64,000 bases of DNA from Candidatus Thioglobus autotrophicus. Lineage in GTDB: Bacteria; Pseudomonadota; Gammaproteobacteria; PS1; Pseudothioglobaceae. Made by a program: the position numbers and the translations under genes. Under the pieces are notes generated by a model. That model was given only the letters and a program-made list of their open reading frames with translations. It had not been told where the DNA came from and ran no database searches. The stretch covers positions 186,001 to 250,000 of the forward strand of contig NZ_CP010552.1 in assembly GCF_001293165.1 (NCBI RefSeq). Direction: 5' to 3'. Within the stretch, counting starts at the first letter, position 1. Every line of letters starts with the position of its first letter. Below are positions 1 through 9,400 of the stretch, piece after piece.

Positions 1-3000
1 GGCGAGCGCTTTTATGCAGATGAAAATGGTAAATACGTTAGTTCAAAAGAACATCGCGCCATTTTAATGAAAGTAGAAACTCACAACCACCCTACCGCTA
101 TTGCCCCGCACCCAGGTGCAGCGACTGGCTCTGGTGGTGAGATTCGTGACGAAGGTGCAACAGGACAAGGCTCCAAACCTAAAGTTGGCTTGTGTGGCTT
201 TAGTGTTTCTAATTTAAAAATTAATGATGCCACCCAGCCCTGGGAAAAAGACCATGGTAAGCCTTCACAAATCGTATCAGCTCTTGATATTATGCTCGAA
301 GGCCCAATTGGCGCTGCTGCTTTTAATAACGAGTTTGGTCGTCCAAATATCTTAGGTTATTTCCGTAGCTACGAGCAACAAACCCCTGATGGTGATATTC
401 GCGGCTACCACAAGCCAATTATGCTGGCTGGTGGACTAGGTCATATTCAAGAGCAACACATTCAAAAAGGTGAAATCCCTGTCGGCAGTAAAATTATTGT
501 TCTAGGTGGTCCGGCCATGCTGATTGGTTTAGGTGGTGGCGCTGCATCAAGTATTAAGAGTGGTGAGCAAAGCGAAGACCTAGATTTTGCCTCGGTTCAA
601 CGGGCCAATCCTGAGATGGAAAGACGCGCCCAAGAAGTGATTGATCGCTGTGCTAATTTGGGCAATGATAATCCTATTATTTCTATTCATGATATTGGTG
701 CAGGCGGCTTATCAAACGGCCTACCTGAGTTAGTCAATGACTCAGGACGTGGTGGTAAGTTTGAGCTTAGAAATATCCCAAATGACGACAACCAAATGTC
801 GCCACTTGAAATCTGGTGTAACGAATCTCAAGAGCGTTACGTACTTGCTATTGCCCCATCGAGCCTAGACTTATTTAGCAAAATCTGTGAACGCGAGCGT
901 GCACCATTTGCTGTTTTGGGTGATTCAACCAAAGAACAAGAATTGGTGCTGAGTGATGAATTATTTGCCGATACACCAATCGATATGCCAATGTCAGTTT
1001 TATTAGGCAACCCGCCTAAAGTAAGTATTGAAGCGACCACACAAAATATTGATCTTAACCCACTAAACACTAGCAATATTAATCTTGATGAAGCGATTTC
1101 TAGAATTTTGCAACTACCAACTGTTGCCAGTAAAAACTTCCTAATCACCATTGGCGATCGAAGCATTACGGGTATGGTAGCGCGTGATCAGCTTGTAGGT
1201 CCATGGCAAGTGCCGGTAGCCGATTGTGCGATTTCTGTGGCTGATTATGTGAGCTACAAAGGTGAGATTATGTCTTTAGGCGAGCGCACACCACTGGCTT
1301 TATGTGATGCCAACTCTGCAGCACGCATGACTATTGGCGAGGCTTTAACCAATATGCTCGGCGGTTACGTGGAAGACATTCACGATATTAGCCTTAGCGC
1401 TAATTGGATGAGCGCTTCTGGCCACAAAGGTGAAGATGCCAAACTGTTTGAAGCCGTTAAAGCGGTCGGCATGGATTTGTGTCCTGAACTCGGCCTTACC
1501 GTGCCAGTAGGTAAAGACTCAATGAGCATGAAAAGCTCTTGGAGTGAAAACGGCGAAGATAAATCCGTTACCTCACCTTTATCACTAATCATTACCGCTT
1601 TTTCAAAAACCAGCGATGTTAGACTCCAAAAAACCCCGTTACTAGAAATGGATTCAGATTCTGAGCTATTACTCATCGACCTTGGTTTTGGCCAAAATCG
1701 TATGGGTGGTTCGTGCCTAGCGCAAGTGTACAATCAAGTTGGTGATATAGCGCCAAATCTTGACGATAGCGCCGTGTTTAAATCATTCTTCACCGTTATT
1801 AATCAGCTTAATAAAGATGGCCTAATTAGTGCTTATCATGACCGCTCTGATGGCGGCGTTATCACTACCTTGCTAGAAATGGCATTTGCCTCACACACAG
1901 GTTTAACCATCAATACAGATGCTAGCATTGAAAGCCTGTTTAACGAAGAGCTTGGTTGTGTTATTCAGGTTAAATCTGAAAACAAAAACGCCGTTGCTGA
2001 CGCTTTAAAAGCAGCAGGTCTTGAGTCTTGCACGCAATTAATTGCAACGCTTAATAACTCAGATAATATTGAAATTATCACTAATGGTCAAACCGTTTAC
2101 AGCCAGCCTCGTGCTACTTTACAAACACTTTGGTCGACCACTTCTTATGAGATTGCCAAACTTAGAGACAATCCTGAGTGTGCTCAACAAGAATTTGACG
2201 CTATTAGCCAATCGACAGACGGTATTAAAACAGACCTAAGTTTTGATCTTAATCAGTCTATCGTTAGTCCTTATATTAAAACCAACGTTAAGCCGAAAAT
2301 TGCTATCTTGCGTGAGCAAGGTGTTAACGGCCAAGTAGAAATGGGCGCCGCTTTTGACAAGGCGCAGTTTGAGGCGATTGACGTACACATGAGTGATATC
2401 CTTTCAGGCAGACTATCTTTAGAGGATTTTAAAGGCTTGGTGGCTTGTGGCGGCTTCTCCTACGGCGACGTACTAGGCGCCGGTAGAGGTTGGGCTAGCT
2501 CAATCCTTTACAATGCTCGTGCCAAAGATGAATTTGAAGCTTTTTTTAATCGTGAAGATAGTTTCGCTTTAGGTGTTTGTAATGGTTGCCAGATGCTTTC
2601 AAATCTCACTGAAATTATTCCTGGTGCACAAAATTGGCCATGTTTTAATCGCAATGTATCAGAGCAATTTGAGGCGCGCTTCTCAAGCGTTAAAATTGGT
2701 GAATCAAACTCTATCTTCTTAAAAGATATGGCTGGCTCAACTCTGCCAATTGCCATTGCACACGGTGAAGGACAAGCCAACTTTGAAGGCAACTCTACTA
2801 ATAATATTGCCCTGCAATATGTTGACCATAGTGGCGCAACTACCCAAGCTTACCCACACAATCCAAACGGATCAGAGCAAGCAACAGCAGGTGTCACCAA
2901 TGATTCAGGGCGAGTTACCATTATGATGCCACATCCTGAACGAGTGTTCCGTGCAGTGCAACACTCACACCATCCTAAAGATTGGGATGAGCGTAGCCCC

Positions 3001-3042
3001 TGGATGAGAATGTTTGAAAATGCAAGAACTTGGGTTGATTAA
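1..3042 (+). CDS. purL: Phosphoribosylformylglycinamidine synthase (5'-truncated by window edge)
   Basis: Large single-chain FGAM synthase, the fourth step of de novo purine synthesis, using glutamine and ATP to convert FGAR to FGAM in the cytosol. The reading frame is open from base 1, so about 280 N-terminal residues of the usual ~1290 lie outside the window. Visible: the HNHPT motif and a following Gly-rich [13 protein letters not shown] segment at the start of the synthetase domain, a second synthetase half, and a C-terminal class I glutamine amidotransferase domain from about base 2290, with nucleophile Cys in GVCNGCQM (near 2578) and the His-Glu pair in MMPHPERVF (near 2935). The frame is intact throughout. 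The next gene converges from the opposite strand. Confidence 0.97.
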   Translation, partial: GERFYADENGKYVSSKEHRAILMKVETHNHPTAIAPHPGAATGSGGEIRDEGATGQGSKPKVGLCGFSVSNLKINDATQPWEKDHGKPSQIVSALDIMLEGPIGAAAFNNEFGRPNILGYFRSYEQQTPDGDIRGYHKPIMLAGGLGHIQEQHIQKGEIPVGSKIIVLGGPAMLIGLGGGAASSIKSGEQSEDLDFASVQRANPEMERRAQEVIDRCANLGNDNPIISIHDIGAGGLSNGLPELVNDSGRGGKFELRNIPNDDNQMSPLEIWCNESQERYVLAIAPSSLDLFSKICERERAPFAVLGDSTKEQELVLSDELFADTPIDMPMSVLLGNPPKVSIEATTQNIDLNPLNTSNINLDEAISRILQLPTVASKNFLITIGDRSITGMVARDQLVGPWQVPVADCAISVADYVSYKGEIMSLGERTPLALCDANSAARMTIGEALTNMLGGYVEDIHDISLSANWMSASGHKGEDAKLFEAVKAVGMDLCPELGLTVPVGKDSMSMKSSWSENGEDKSVTSPLSLIITAFSKTSDVRLQKTPLLEMDSDSELLLIDLGFGQNRMGGSCLAQVYNQVGDIAPNLDDSAVFKSFFTVINQLNKDGLISAYHDRSDGGVITTLLEMAFASHTGLTINTDASIESLFNEELGCVIQVKSENKNAVADALKAAGLESCTQLIATLNNSDNIEIITNGQTVYSQPRATLQTLWSTTSYEIAKLRDNPECAQQEFDAISQSTDGIKTDLSFDLNQSIVSPYIKTNVKPKIAILREQGVNGQVEMGAAFDKAQFEAIDVHMSDILSGRLSLEDFKGLVACGGFSYGDVLGAGRGWASSILYNARAKDEFEAFFNREDSFALGVCNGCQMLSNLTEIIPGAQNWPCFNRNVSEQFEARFSSVKIGESNSIFLKDMAGSTLPIAIAHGEGQANFEGNSTNNIALQYVDHSGATTQAYPHNPNGSEQATAGVTNDSGRVTIMMPHPERVFRAVQHSHHPKDWDERSPWMRMFENARTWVD

Positions 3043-3053
3043 AAATCTTTTAA

Positions 3054-3105
3054 GCTAACTAAAGATTAAACTCGGACAATAGGCTAGAGTCATTCTTTAG
3101 TTAGC
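3054..3105. repeat. 12-bp inverted repeat between purL and ytoQ
   Basis: GCTAACTAAAGA at 3054-3065 is perfectly inverted at 3094-3105, with a 28-nt loop between. The right arm lies in the last codons of ytoQ (Leu-Thr-Lys-Glu) and the left arm is noncoding, just after the purL stop. Because the two genes converge, either transcript could fold here. It may act as a bidirectional 3'-end structure, but no U-tract follows the stem. Confidence 0.5.
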
Positions 3106-3533
3106 GTATATTTTAAAATTTCAATCACCTGTTCTGGTGTGGTAGCCCACGCTATGGCTGACCCGTCAACTTCTTTAAGTGGATGAATGATATCTTCATT
3201 ATGAAGCGTTATGTACGGTGTACCCAGTGCGGCGCAATATCCAGCATCAAAAGCGGCATTCCATTGTTTGTACTTATCTCCAAAACGGACTATAGCGATA
3301 TCACAGCTCTCAATCAAAGTTTTAGTTCGTATTGCATTCACCTTTGCAGATTTATGATCACGCCAATAACTCACGCTTTCCACACCCAAAACATCGCCTG
3401 CGGCATCACTCGCATCATGATCGGTAACAGCAGAGGTAAAAGTAATGGATAAATTATGCGCCTCACACCCCTCTTTTAGGCGCTTCCTCCAGTCTGTATG
3501 TATTTCGCCTGAAAGATATACCGTTAAATTCAT
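3090..3533 (-). CDS. YtoQ family protein
   Basis: A 147-residue protein that I recognise as the YtoQ family, a conserved family of unknown biochemical function. It begins MNLTVYLSGEIHTDWR, a nucleotide 2-deoxyribosyltransferase-like start (beta strand then SGEI/HTDW). The middle segment SCDIAIVRFGDKYKQWNAAFDAG resembles the substrate-pocket region of that fold, so a nucleoside or nucleotide substrate is possible; this is inference. The length is normal for the family. It converges on purL and ends inside a shared inverted repeat. The gap from metY is about 20 bp, so it is probably co-transcribed behind metY. Confidence 0.8.
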   Translation of the reverse strand: MNLTVYLSGEIHTDWRKRLKEGCEAHNLSITFTSAVTDHDASDAAGDVLGVESVSYWRDHKSAKVNAIRTKTLIESCDIAIVRFGDKYKQWNAAFDAGYCAALGTPYITLHNEDIIHPLKEVDGSAIAWATTPEQVIEILKYTLTKE

Positions 3534-3553
3534 ATTTATTCCCCTATCAACTT

Positions 3554-4825
3554 TTATGCTTTATCTAGTGCCTGACTAACATCAGCAATAATATCATCAA
3601 TATGCTCAATGCCAACAGAAATCCTGATCAAGTCAGCACCAACTCCTGCTGCTGCAAGTTCTTCGTCGTTAAGCTGTCTGTGAGTGGTAGAGGCAGGATG
3701 GCAAGCAAGCGATTTTGCATCGCCTATATTAACTAAACGCAAAATCATGTCAAGAGAATCAATAAACTTGGTTGCAGACTCGATTCCGCCAGTAATACCA
3801 AAGCTTAGAATGCCAGAGGCTTTACCAGAAGTGATTTTTTTACAGTTTTCATTATAAGGGCTATCGGATAATGTTGCGTAATTAACCCATTCAACCTTCT
3901 CGTGCTGTTGCAGGTACTCAGCAAGTTTTTGCGCATTTTCACAATGGCGATCCATACGCAATCCAAGGGTTTCAAGCCCTTGTAAAATTTGAAAAGAATT
4001 CATGGGTGATATCGCTGCACCAGTATTTCTTAGTGGGCCAACACGACAACGACCTATATAAGCCGCCGCGCCTAAAGCCTCTGTGTATACAACGCCATGA
4101 TAAGCAGGATCAGGCTCATTCAGTATAGGAAAGCGCTCCTTGTTAGCGACCCAGTCAAACTTACCAGAGTCAATGATGGCGCCGCCAATTGATGTGCCGT
4201 GGCCGCCAATATACTTGGTCAATGAATGCACCACAATATCTGCGCCCAACTCGAAAGGACGACACAAATATGGTGTAGCAACTGTATTATCAACAATTAA
4301 AGGAATGCCGTGTTTGTGTGCAATCTCTGCTAAGCGTGAAATATCAACAACATTTCCAGCAGGGTTGCCAATAGATTCACAAAATATGGCTTTAGTTTTT
4401 TCATCAATTGATTGCTCAAACTTTTCAAAATCATTGTGCTTTATCATGCGCGCCTCAACACCTTGTCTTGGCAAAGCATGGGCAAACAGATTATAAGTAC
4501 CACCATAAAGCTCGCTAGTGCTAACAAAATTATCCCCCGACTCACAGATACATTGAAGTGCATAAGTAATAGCAGCCATACCTGAAGCAACACAAACAGC
4601 GCCAATACCATCTTCCATTGCAGCGATACGTTTTTCTAAAACATCTGTCGTTGGGTTCATGATGCGTGTGTAAATATTGCCCGGTACTTTAAGATCAAAT
4701 AAGTCTGCACCGTGTTGAGTGTCGTCAAATGTATAAGAGCTTGTCTGGTAAATAGGCACAGCAGCTGCCTTGGTGGTTTCTTCAGATTTGTAGCCTTCGT
4801 GTAACGCTATAGATTCTAGTTTCAT
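3554..4825 (-). CDS. metY: O-acetylhomoserine sulfhydrylase (aminocarboxypropyltransferase)
   Basis: PLP enzyme of the Cys/Met metabolism family that makes homocysteine directly from O-acetylhomoserine and sulfide. At 423 residues it has the MetY length rather than the ~390 of MetB/MetC. The Schiff-base lysine is in HSLTKYIGGHG, preceded by the cofactor Asp in LIVDNTVATPYL; SGMAAITYAL and YTRIMNPTTD are further family motifs. The start is the ATG at 4825; no good Shine-Dalgarno is visible. A SAM-II-like aptamer lies 36-98 nt upstream, which would make expression respond to S-adenosylmethionine. Direct sulfhydrylation suits a sulfide-exposed organism. Confidence 0.93.
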   Translation of the reverse strand: MKLESIALHEGYKSEETTKAAAVPIYQTSSYTFDDTQHGADLFDLKVPGNIYTRIMNPTTDVLEKRIAAMEDGIGAVCVASGMAAITYALQCICESGDNFVSTSELYGGTYNLFAHALPRQGVEARMIKHNDFEKFEQSIDEKTKAIFCESIGNPAGNVVDISRLAEIAHKHGIPLIVDNTVATPYLCRPFELGADIVVHSLTKYIGGHGTSIGGAIIDSGKFDWVANKERFPILNEPDPAYHGVVYTEALGAAAYIGRCRVGPLRNTGAAISPMNSFQILQGLETLGLRMDRHCENAQKLAEYLQQHEKVEWVNYATLSDSPYNENCKKITSGKASGILSFGITGGIESATKFIDSLDMILRLVNIGDAKSLACHPASTTHRQLNDEELAAAGVGADLIRISVGIEHIDDIIADVSQALDKA

Positions 4826-4860
4826 ATGTTTTTTTAAAGTTGTAGTTTTAATTTAGTGGC

Positions 4861-4923
4861 AAAATACAAGCCCGTAGCGACACTTGAATTAAGCAATTGC
4901 AAGGTTAAAGTTTAGCGTATTTT
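4861..4923 (-). promoter_or_regulatory. Probable SAM-II-like riboswitch upstream of metY
   Basis: Read on the minus strand, the leader of metY contains CTTGCA (4893-4888 region), five bases, an A/U-rich stretch and then AAGTGTCGCTAC followed by GGG (ending at 4871). This order matches the SAM-II/SAM-V core as I remember it (CUUGCA ... AAGUCGCUAAAGGG). A P1-like helix can form between TACGCTAA and TTGCTTA with one mismatch and one bulge, and a 7-bp outer helix AAAATAC/GTATTTT encloses everything. metY is a known target of these riboswitches. The helix P1 is imperfect and the GGG lies about 46 nt from the start codon, so the call is tentative. A covariance-model search is decisive. Confidence 0.5.
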
Positions 4924-5178
4924 ATAAGCTCAACTTGTTTTATTTGTCGGTGTTGTTATGCATTTTTTACCTATATCTTGGTGCAAAAATTTAGGAAATA
5001 ATGCAAATGGCAATCTAAACAGCCAATAAAACACACATTATTTACTAAAAGCGGATTAATCATGGCACTTTAAAGTATAAAGCACGGGTTTTATAAGGGT
5101 TTGGCCTAAATTTATTTTGACAATTATAAAATTTGACAATGGGGTATTTTTTAGGTTTTTATCGGGTTAAATGTCATT
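4924..5178. other. Remainder of the metY/metallopeptidase intergenic region, no gene seen
   Basis: Together with the metY leader this is a 353-base gap between divergent genes. It should hold the metY promoter (minus) and the promoter of the downstream metallopeptidase (plus). Two TTGACA hexamers occur at 5117-5122 and 5133-5138; the second is 18 nt before a TTTTAT hexamer (5157-5162), a weak sigma70-like pair just upstream of the ATG at 5179. No credible small ORF or RNA gene was found. Confidence 0.4.
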
Positions 5179-5829
5179 ATGGATTATCAACTGATTCGCT
5201 CAAAACGTAAAACCTTAAGCTTGCAAATTAACAACAATGCTGAGCTTGTTGTGCGTGCGCCAAATCGATTATCTGTTAAAAGAATAGAGCAATTTATTGA
5301 TGAAAAATCCACTTGGATTGATTTAAAAATGCGCGCCCGCTCAAATCAACAACTAACTAAGCCTGACTACAAACAAGGTGAGGCGTTTTTGTATTTAGGC
5401 AATACTTATCCGCTCAATATTAGCCTTGATCAAAGTACTAAACTGGATTTTAACGGGGTAAACTTTGAATCAAGCGCTGCCAATAAGGCGATATTTTTAG
5501 AATGGTATAAGGCTAAATTTAGAGAGATTGCCCTGCCTAGACTTAACTACTACGCCCAAGAACACCAGCTGGCTTATCAACAAGTCAGGCTTAAATCACA
5601 AAAAACCCTATGGGGATCGTGCAGTGGTGTGAATAATATTAACCTAAATTATTTACTGGTCAGGGCGCCTATTGCCATTATTGATTATGTTATTGTGCAT
5701 GAGCTGGCGCACATTAAGCACAAGAACCACTCAAAAGATTTTTGGAATTTTGTAGCACATATGCTACCAAACTATAAAGCCAGCAAACGCTGGCTTCAAG
5801 ATAATGGCCATAAGTTAAAAAACCTATAG
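5179..5829 (+). CDS. YgjP-like (SprT/DUF45) zinc metallopeptidase
   Basis: A 216-residue member of the YgjP/DUF45 family of putative zinc metallopeptidases. The zinc site is visible as HELAHIKHKNH near residues 174-184, with HExxH and a third His a few residues later, then the family-typical SKDFW. An upstream WGSCS motif (LWGSCSGVNNINLNYLL) is also characteristic. The N-terminus MDYQLIRSKRKTLSLQI matches the usual start. There is no signal peptide, so it is probably cytosolic. Substrate is unknown. Its end converges on the glutaredoxin gene 14 bp away. Confidence 0.85.
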   Translation: MDYQLIRSKRKTLSLQINNNAELVVRAPNRLSVKRIEQFIDEKSTWIDLKMRARSNQQLTKPDYKQGEAFLYLGNTYPLNISLDQSTKLDFNGVNFESSAANKAIFLEWYKAKFREIALPRLNYYAQEHQLAYQQVRLKSQKTLWGSCSGVNNINLNYLLVRAPIAIIDYVIVHELAHIKHKNHSKDFWNFVAHMLPNYKASKRWLQDNGHKLKNL

Positions 5830-5843
5830 CTATAATTTAACGT

Positions 5844-6173
5844 TTATTTGTCGTTAAACTTAGTTGTCGCTTCTTCCATGGCTGCTTTTAAACTGCCCAT
5901 TTGAGCCATTTCAACAATAATATCACCGCCGCCTACAAGCTCACTGTTCATGTAAATTTGCGGGAAAGTTGGCCAATCTTGAAAAGCAGGTAGGTTTTGC
6001 ATGACTTCTTGATCTTCAAAAATGTTCACATAAGCAAATTCAACACCGGTAGAAGCTAGTGTTTGAGCAGCTGTTGCTGAAAAGCCACACTGTGGAAACT
6101 GAGGTGTGCCTTTCATATAAAGTACTACGGGTGCGCTATCAACTTGCGCCTGAATTCTTTGCATTATGTCCAT
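5844..6173 (-). CDS. grxD: Monothiol glutaredoxin, Grx4 family
   Basis: A 109-residue monothiol glutaredoxin with the diagnostic CGFS active site (FPQCGFSATA, near residue 28), MKGTP upstream, WPTFPQIY and GGGDI glutathione-binding loop motifs. Proteins of this family carry a bridging [2Fe-2S] cluster with glutathione and, with BolA-type partners, deliver iron-sulfur clusters. The length is normal. The start ATG at 6173 gives MDIMQRIQ; an internal Met at residue 4 is possible. It appears monocistronic between a converging gene and a leftward methyltransferase. Confidence 0.95.
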   Translation of the reverse strand: MDIMQRIQAQVDSAPVVLYMKGTPQFPQCGFSATAAQTLASTGVEFAYVNIFEDQEVMQNLPAFQDWPTFPQIYMNSELVGGGDIIVEMAQMGSLKAAMEEATTKFNDK

Positions 6174-6252
6174 TATTTACTCCTGTATTTTTGTTTTAAT
6201 TTTTTTTAATATCCGAGTATTTTACTTGTATATTATTTTTTGTGTCATTATT

Positions 6253-6843
6253 CTACTGTTTAACTGCTTGAGCAATGGTGTATTTTTGCCCTTGTTTGAG
6301 TTTTTTATAATTACCAAAGACGGATTTAAAATTATCTTTAATAAAATGTCGCAAGCCATTAATCGTTACAAATGTGATTTTACCGCCTGGTTTAAGGGCA
6401 TCATAAGCGTCATACAAAATAATGCTCAGCTGCTCTCTGCCAACCTTGGCAGGCACATTTGACAATACTTGGTCAAAATAATTTTGCTTATTAACAGCTG
6501 AAAAAGCATCGGATAAATAAGCCTCGGCGTTATTGATGTGATTAAGCTTAGCGTTATCATTAGACAGCTCAACTGCGACAAAATCCTTATCGACCATATG
6601 CACTTCACCCTCAGGGCAAGATTTGGCCACACTCAAGCCAATCGGGCCATAGCCACAGCCTAAGTCCAGACATTTGTCATTCTTAGCAATATCAAGATAC
6701 TGCATAAATAAAATAGTGCCGTCGTCGATGGCTCTAGGGCTAAACACACCCCAACGGGTTTTTAGATTTAGCTTAGATCCAAGTAAATTAGACTCGATGA
6801 GTAGATCTTGTTTGAGTTTTGGAATGTCTTGTCGACTAAACAT
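6253..6843 (-). CDS. RsmC-like SAM-dependent methyltransferase
   Basis: A 196-residue class I methyltransferase resembling the C-terminal catalytic domain of RsmC/RlmG alone. The N-terminal segment [16 protein letters not shown] is the family signature, motif I is [12 protein letters not shown] (near residue 60), and an acidic motif II MVDKD follows. The position of the usual NPPF/Y catalytic loop reads SNVPAKVG, keeping Asn but losing the double proline. It starts inside the end of trhO (8-base overlap), so the two are translationally coupled. RNA is the likely substrate from the family; association with wobble-uridine modification is inferred only from the coupling. Confidence 0.75.
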   Translation of the reverse strand: MFSRQDIPKLKQDLLIESNLLGSKLNLKTRWGVFSPRAIDDGTILFMQYLDIAKNDKCLDLGCGYGPIGLSVAKSCPEGEVHMVDKDFVAVELSNDNAKLNHINNAEAYLSDAFSAVNKQNYFDQVLSNVPAKVGREQLSIILYDAYDALKPGGKITFVTINGLRHFIKDNFKSVFGNYKKLKQGQKYTIAQAVKQ

Positions 6844-7810
6844 GGTTGTTTTTTTGTTGTTGTTTTAACGCTTTTTTCTTGGCCTTGTTGGCAATAACTT
6901 GACTGGCATTATCGCCAATATGATCTTCGCCTCTGGCTTTGGCTAGCTGAATTTGCTTTTCTCTTTCTCGGTAGCGATTAACCTGATCTTCATTCTTAGA
7001 GCCGTAGCACCTTGAACAAGACACGCCTTTTTCATAATGCTGATGCGTTTTATCTTGCTCGGTAATCGGATAACGACAAGCATGGCATTGATCATACTGA
7101 CCTTGCTCCAGATTATGCTTAACCGCAACACGATCGTCAAAAACAAAACACTCACCCTCCCACAAACTATTTTCTTCTGGCATTTGCTCAAGGTACTTGA
7201 GAATACCACCCTGCAGATGATAAACCGTATCAAAACCCTGGGTTTTTAAATAAGCCGTTGACTTTTCACAGCGAATACCGCCGGTACAAAACATGGCTAC
7301 TTTTTTATCTCGATATTGTTCTAAATTGTTTTTGGTGTATTCTGGAAATTCTCTAAAAGTTTCAGTGACGGGATTAATGGCGCCTTTAAAAGTGCCAATT
7401 TCATATTCATAATTATTTCTTGTATCAATCAATACCACATCAGGATCGCTAATTAATGCGTTCCAATCTTGTGGAGAAACGTACGTACCCACAGACTCTT
7501 TTGGATCAATACCAGCAACACCCAATGTGACAATTTCTTTTTTGAGCTTGACCTTAAGACGCTTAAAAGGCAGCTCTTTACTTTGAGAAAATTTAATTTC
7601 TAATTGATTAAAGCGCCCATCTTTGTCTAAAAAATCGAGCAACTGATCAATAGCCTCTTGACGCCCCGATATGGTTCCATTCAAACCTTCTAAAGCAAGC
7701 AAAATAGTCCCTTTGATTTCTAGCTTAGCCATTAACTCTCTCAAAGGCTTGCTAAAATCCTCAAAATCGTCTAAACGAACAAACTGGTACAGGGCACAAA
7801 CTGAAAACAT
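6836..7810 (-). CDS. trhO: Oxygen-dependent tRNA uridine(34) hydroxylase
   Basis: A 324-residue TrhO (YceA) protein. The N-terminal acylphosphatase-like domain contains [10 protein letters not shown]; the central rhodanese domain (about residues 125-220) has active-site Cys in [16 protein letters not shown]; a C-terminal Cys cluster follows (CHACRYPI and CSRCYG). The family converts U34 of tRNA to 5-hydroxyuridine in an O2-dependent reaction, the first step to cmo5U. It is divergent from trhP, which makes the same product by another route, and is upstream of an overlapping methyltransferase gene. Confidence 0.93.
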   Translation of the reverse strand: MFSVCALYQFVRLDDFEDFSKPLRELMAKLEIKGTILLALEGLNGTISGRQEAIDQLLDFLDKDGRFNQLEIKFSQSKELPFKRLKVKLKKEIVTLGVAGIDPKESVGTYVSPQDWNALISDPDVVLIDTRNNYEYEIGTFKGAINPVTETFREFPEYTKNNLEQYRDKKVAMFCTGGIRCEKSTAYLKTQGFDTVYHLQGGILKYLEQMPEENSLWEGECFVFDDRVAVKHNLEQGQYDQCHACRYPITEQDKTHQHYEKGVSCSRCYGSKNEDQVNRYREREKQIQLAKARGEDHIGDNASQVIANKAKKKALKQQQKNNHV

Positions 7811-7924
7811 AAAAACTAGTAACGAATCAAATGATGCTTATTTTACCGTAAAGGCATATTTTTCAATCTATAAAATAGAGTTATGTGCATCGTTGCAAAC
7901 CCTATTAATAATAAGGTTAATATC

Positions 7925-7939
7925 CGTATAATATCATTC
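7925..7939 (+). promoter_or_regulatory. Promoter core of trhP, shared 15-mer
   Basis: CGTATAATATCATTC contains a perfect TATAAT at 7927-7932, predicting transcription from about 7939 and a ~50-nt leader to the trhP ATG. No good -35 element is placed at 17 bp. The same 15 bases occur upstream of dxs at 9364-9378. Confidence 0.55.
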
Positions 7940-7991
7940 CTACTTAAAAATTTATACGAGCATTATTTGGCTCAATGATTAAATAACCAAC

Positions 7992-9347
7992 ATGAAAAGA
8001 CCTGAATTACTCTCTCCTGCCGGCTCGCTAAAACATATGCGTTATGCGTATGCGTATGGTGCTGACGCTGTTTATGCAGGACAACCTAGATACTCACTAC
8101 GAGTACGCAATAATTCCTTTGATTTTGACACGCTTAAACAAGGTATTAACGAGGCACATGAGACGGGCAAAAAGTTTTTTGTAGCTTCCAATATCATCCC
8201 ACACAATGCCAAAATAAAAACCTACATGAAGGATATTGAGCCGGTGATTGATCTCAAGCCCGATGCACTGATTATGGCAGATCCTGGGCTAATTATGATG
8301 GTGAAGGAAAAATTTCCCGAGCAAGTTATTCATCTTTCTGTGCAGGCTAATGCCATTAATTATGCCACGGTAAAGTTTTGGAAAAATGCAGGGATTAGTC
8401 GCATCATTCTCTCGCGAGAATTATCACTCGATGAGGTTCAAGAAATTCGCCAAGAATGCCCAGATATTGAACTCGAAGTATTTGTACACGGTGCCTTATG
8501 CATCGCCTATTCAGGGCGCTGCTTACTCTCAGGCTACTTTAATCATCGAGACCCTAACCAAGGCTCGTGCACCAATTCTTGCCGCTGGAAATATGATGTT
8601 AAAGCAGCAGAAGAAACTCTTGAAGGTGATATTAAAGCGGTGGAGATAAAAGCACCGATAGATCAGGTTGTGTTATTAGAAGAAGAGGGTCGTCCAGGTG
8701 AGCAAATGCCCGCTTATGAAGATGAGCACGGCACCTATATTATGAACTCAAAAGACCTGCGCGCCATTGAGCATGTGCATACACTTACCGCCATGGGGAT
8801 TGACTCCCTTAAAATTGAAGGACGCACAAAATCACACTACTACGCAGCGCGCACAGCGCAAGTATATCGCCAAGCGATTGATGATGCGGTGGCTGGACGA
8901 GAATTTAACCCAGAAGCCTTTGGTGTGTTAGAAAATCTGGCCAATCGTGGCTATACTGATGGCTTTTATCGCCGACATCAGCCTGAAGAATTACAAACTT
9001 ATTTTGATAATTATTCTCGCTCACACAAGCAACAAGTGGTGGGTGAAATTCTAGACTACAAGGACGGCAAAGCACTAATTGAAGCCAAAAATAAGTTTAG
9101 CGTTGGTGACTCTGTTGAGGTAGTTTTGCCAAGTGGTTGTTTTAATATTGAAATTGAGTCAATGGTCACTGAATACAATGAAGTGCTCGAAGTTGCCAAG
9201 GGTAGTGGTTACCGAGTATGGATCCCGATGCCTGGAATAAAGCCTGAGCTTGGTTTTATCGCTCGAAATTTTGATGAAAAAATTAAAATCAAAAACAAAA
9301 ATATTAAAAAAGATCCTGAGCAAAAAATCCGTCGCCCTTCTTGGTAG
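7992..9347 (+). CDS. trhP: Prephenate-dependent tRNA uridine(34) hydroxylase, U32 peptidase family
   Basis: A 451-residue TrhP (YegQ) protein of the U32 family. It opens with MKRPELLSPAGSLKHMRYA and DAVYAGQPRYSLR, has LSVQANAINYATVKFWKNAG mid-chain, the Cys cluster around HGALCIAYSGRC, SCTNSCRWKYDV, and MNSKDLRAIEH with LKIEGRTKSHYYAA in the second half. The family hydroxylates U34 of tRNA to ho5U using a shikimate-pathway metabolite (prephenate), with an iron-sulfur cluster. Having it next to trhO places both ho5U34 routes at one locus. Start ATG at 7992. Confidence 0.92.
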   Translation: MKRPELLSPAGSLKHMRYAYAYGADAVYAGQPRYSLRVRNNSFDFDTLKQGINEAHETGKKFFVASNIIPHNAKIKTYMKDIEPVIDLKPDALIMADPGLIMMVKEKFPEQVIHLSVQANAINYATVKFWKNAGISRIILSRELSLDEVQEIRQECPDIELEVFVHGALCIAYSGRCLLSGYFNHRDPNQGSCTNSCRWKYDVKAAEETLEGDIKAVEIKAPIDQVVLLEEEGRPGEQMPAYEDEHGTYIMNSKDLRAIEHVHTLTAMGIDSLKIEGRTKSHYYAARTAQVYRQAIDDAVAGREFNPEAFGVLENLANRGYTDGFYRRHQPEELQTYFDNYSRSHKQQVVGEILDYKDGKALIEAKNKFSVGDSVEVVLPSGCFNIEIESMVTEYNEVLEVAKGSGYRVWIPMPGIKPELGFIARNFDEKIKIKNKNIKKDPEQKIRRPSW

Positions 9348-9363
9348 ATCCCAAATCCACTCA

Positions 9364-9378
9364 CGTATAATATCATTC
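9364..9378 (+). promoter_or_regulatory. Promoter core of dxs, shared 15-mer
   Basis: Second copy of CGTATAATATCATTC with TATAAT at 9366-9371. A TTGGTA at 9341-9346 is a weak -35 with a 19-bp spacer. Transcription from about 9378 would leave the TTG at 9380 without a leader, which favours the GTG at 9401 as the dxs start. Confidence 0.55.
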
Positions 9379-9400
9379 TTTGCAACAAGGTTATATACGC

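Noticed and set aside
4954-5030. Short ATG ORF (about 23 codons) in the metY upstream region
   Set aside because: No ribosome site, no hydrophobic or conserved pattern; indistinguishable from chance.
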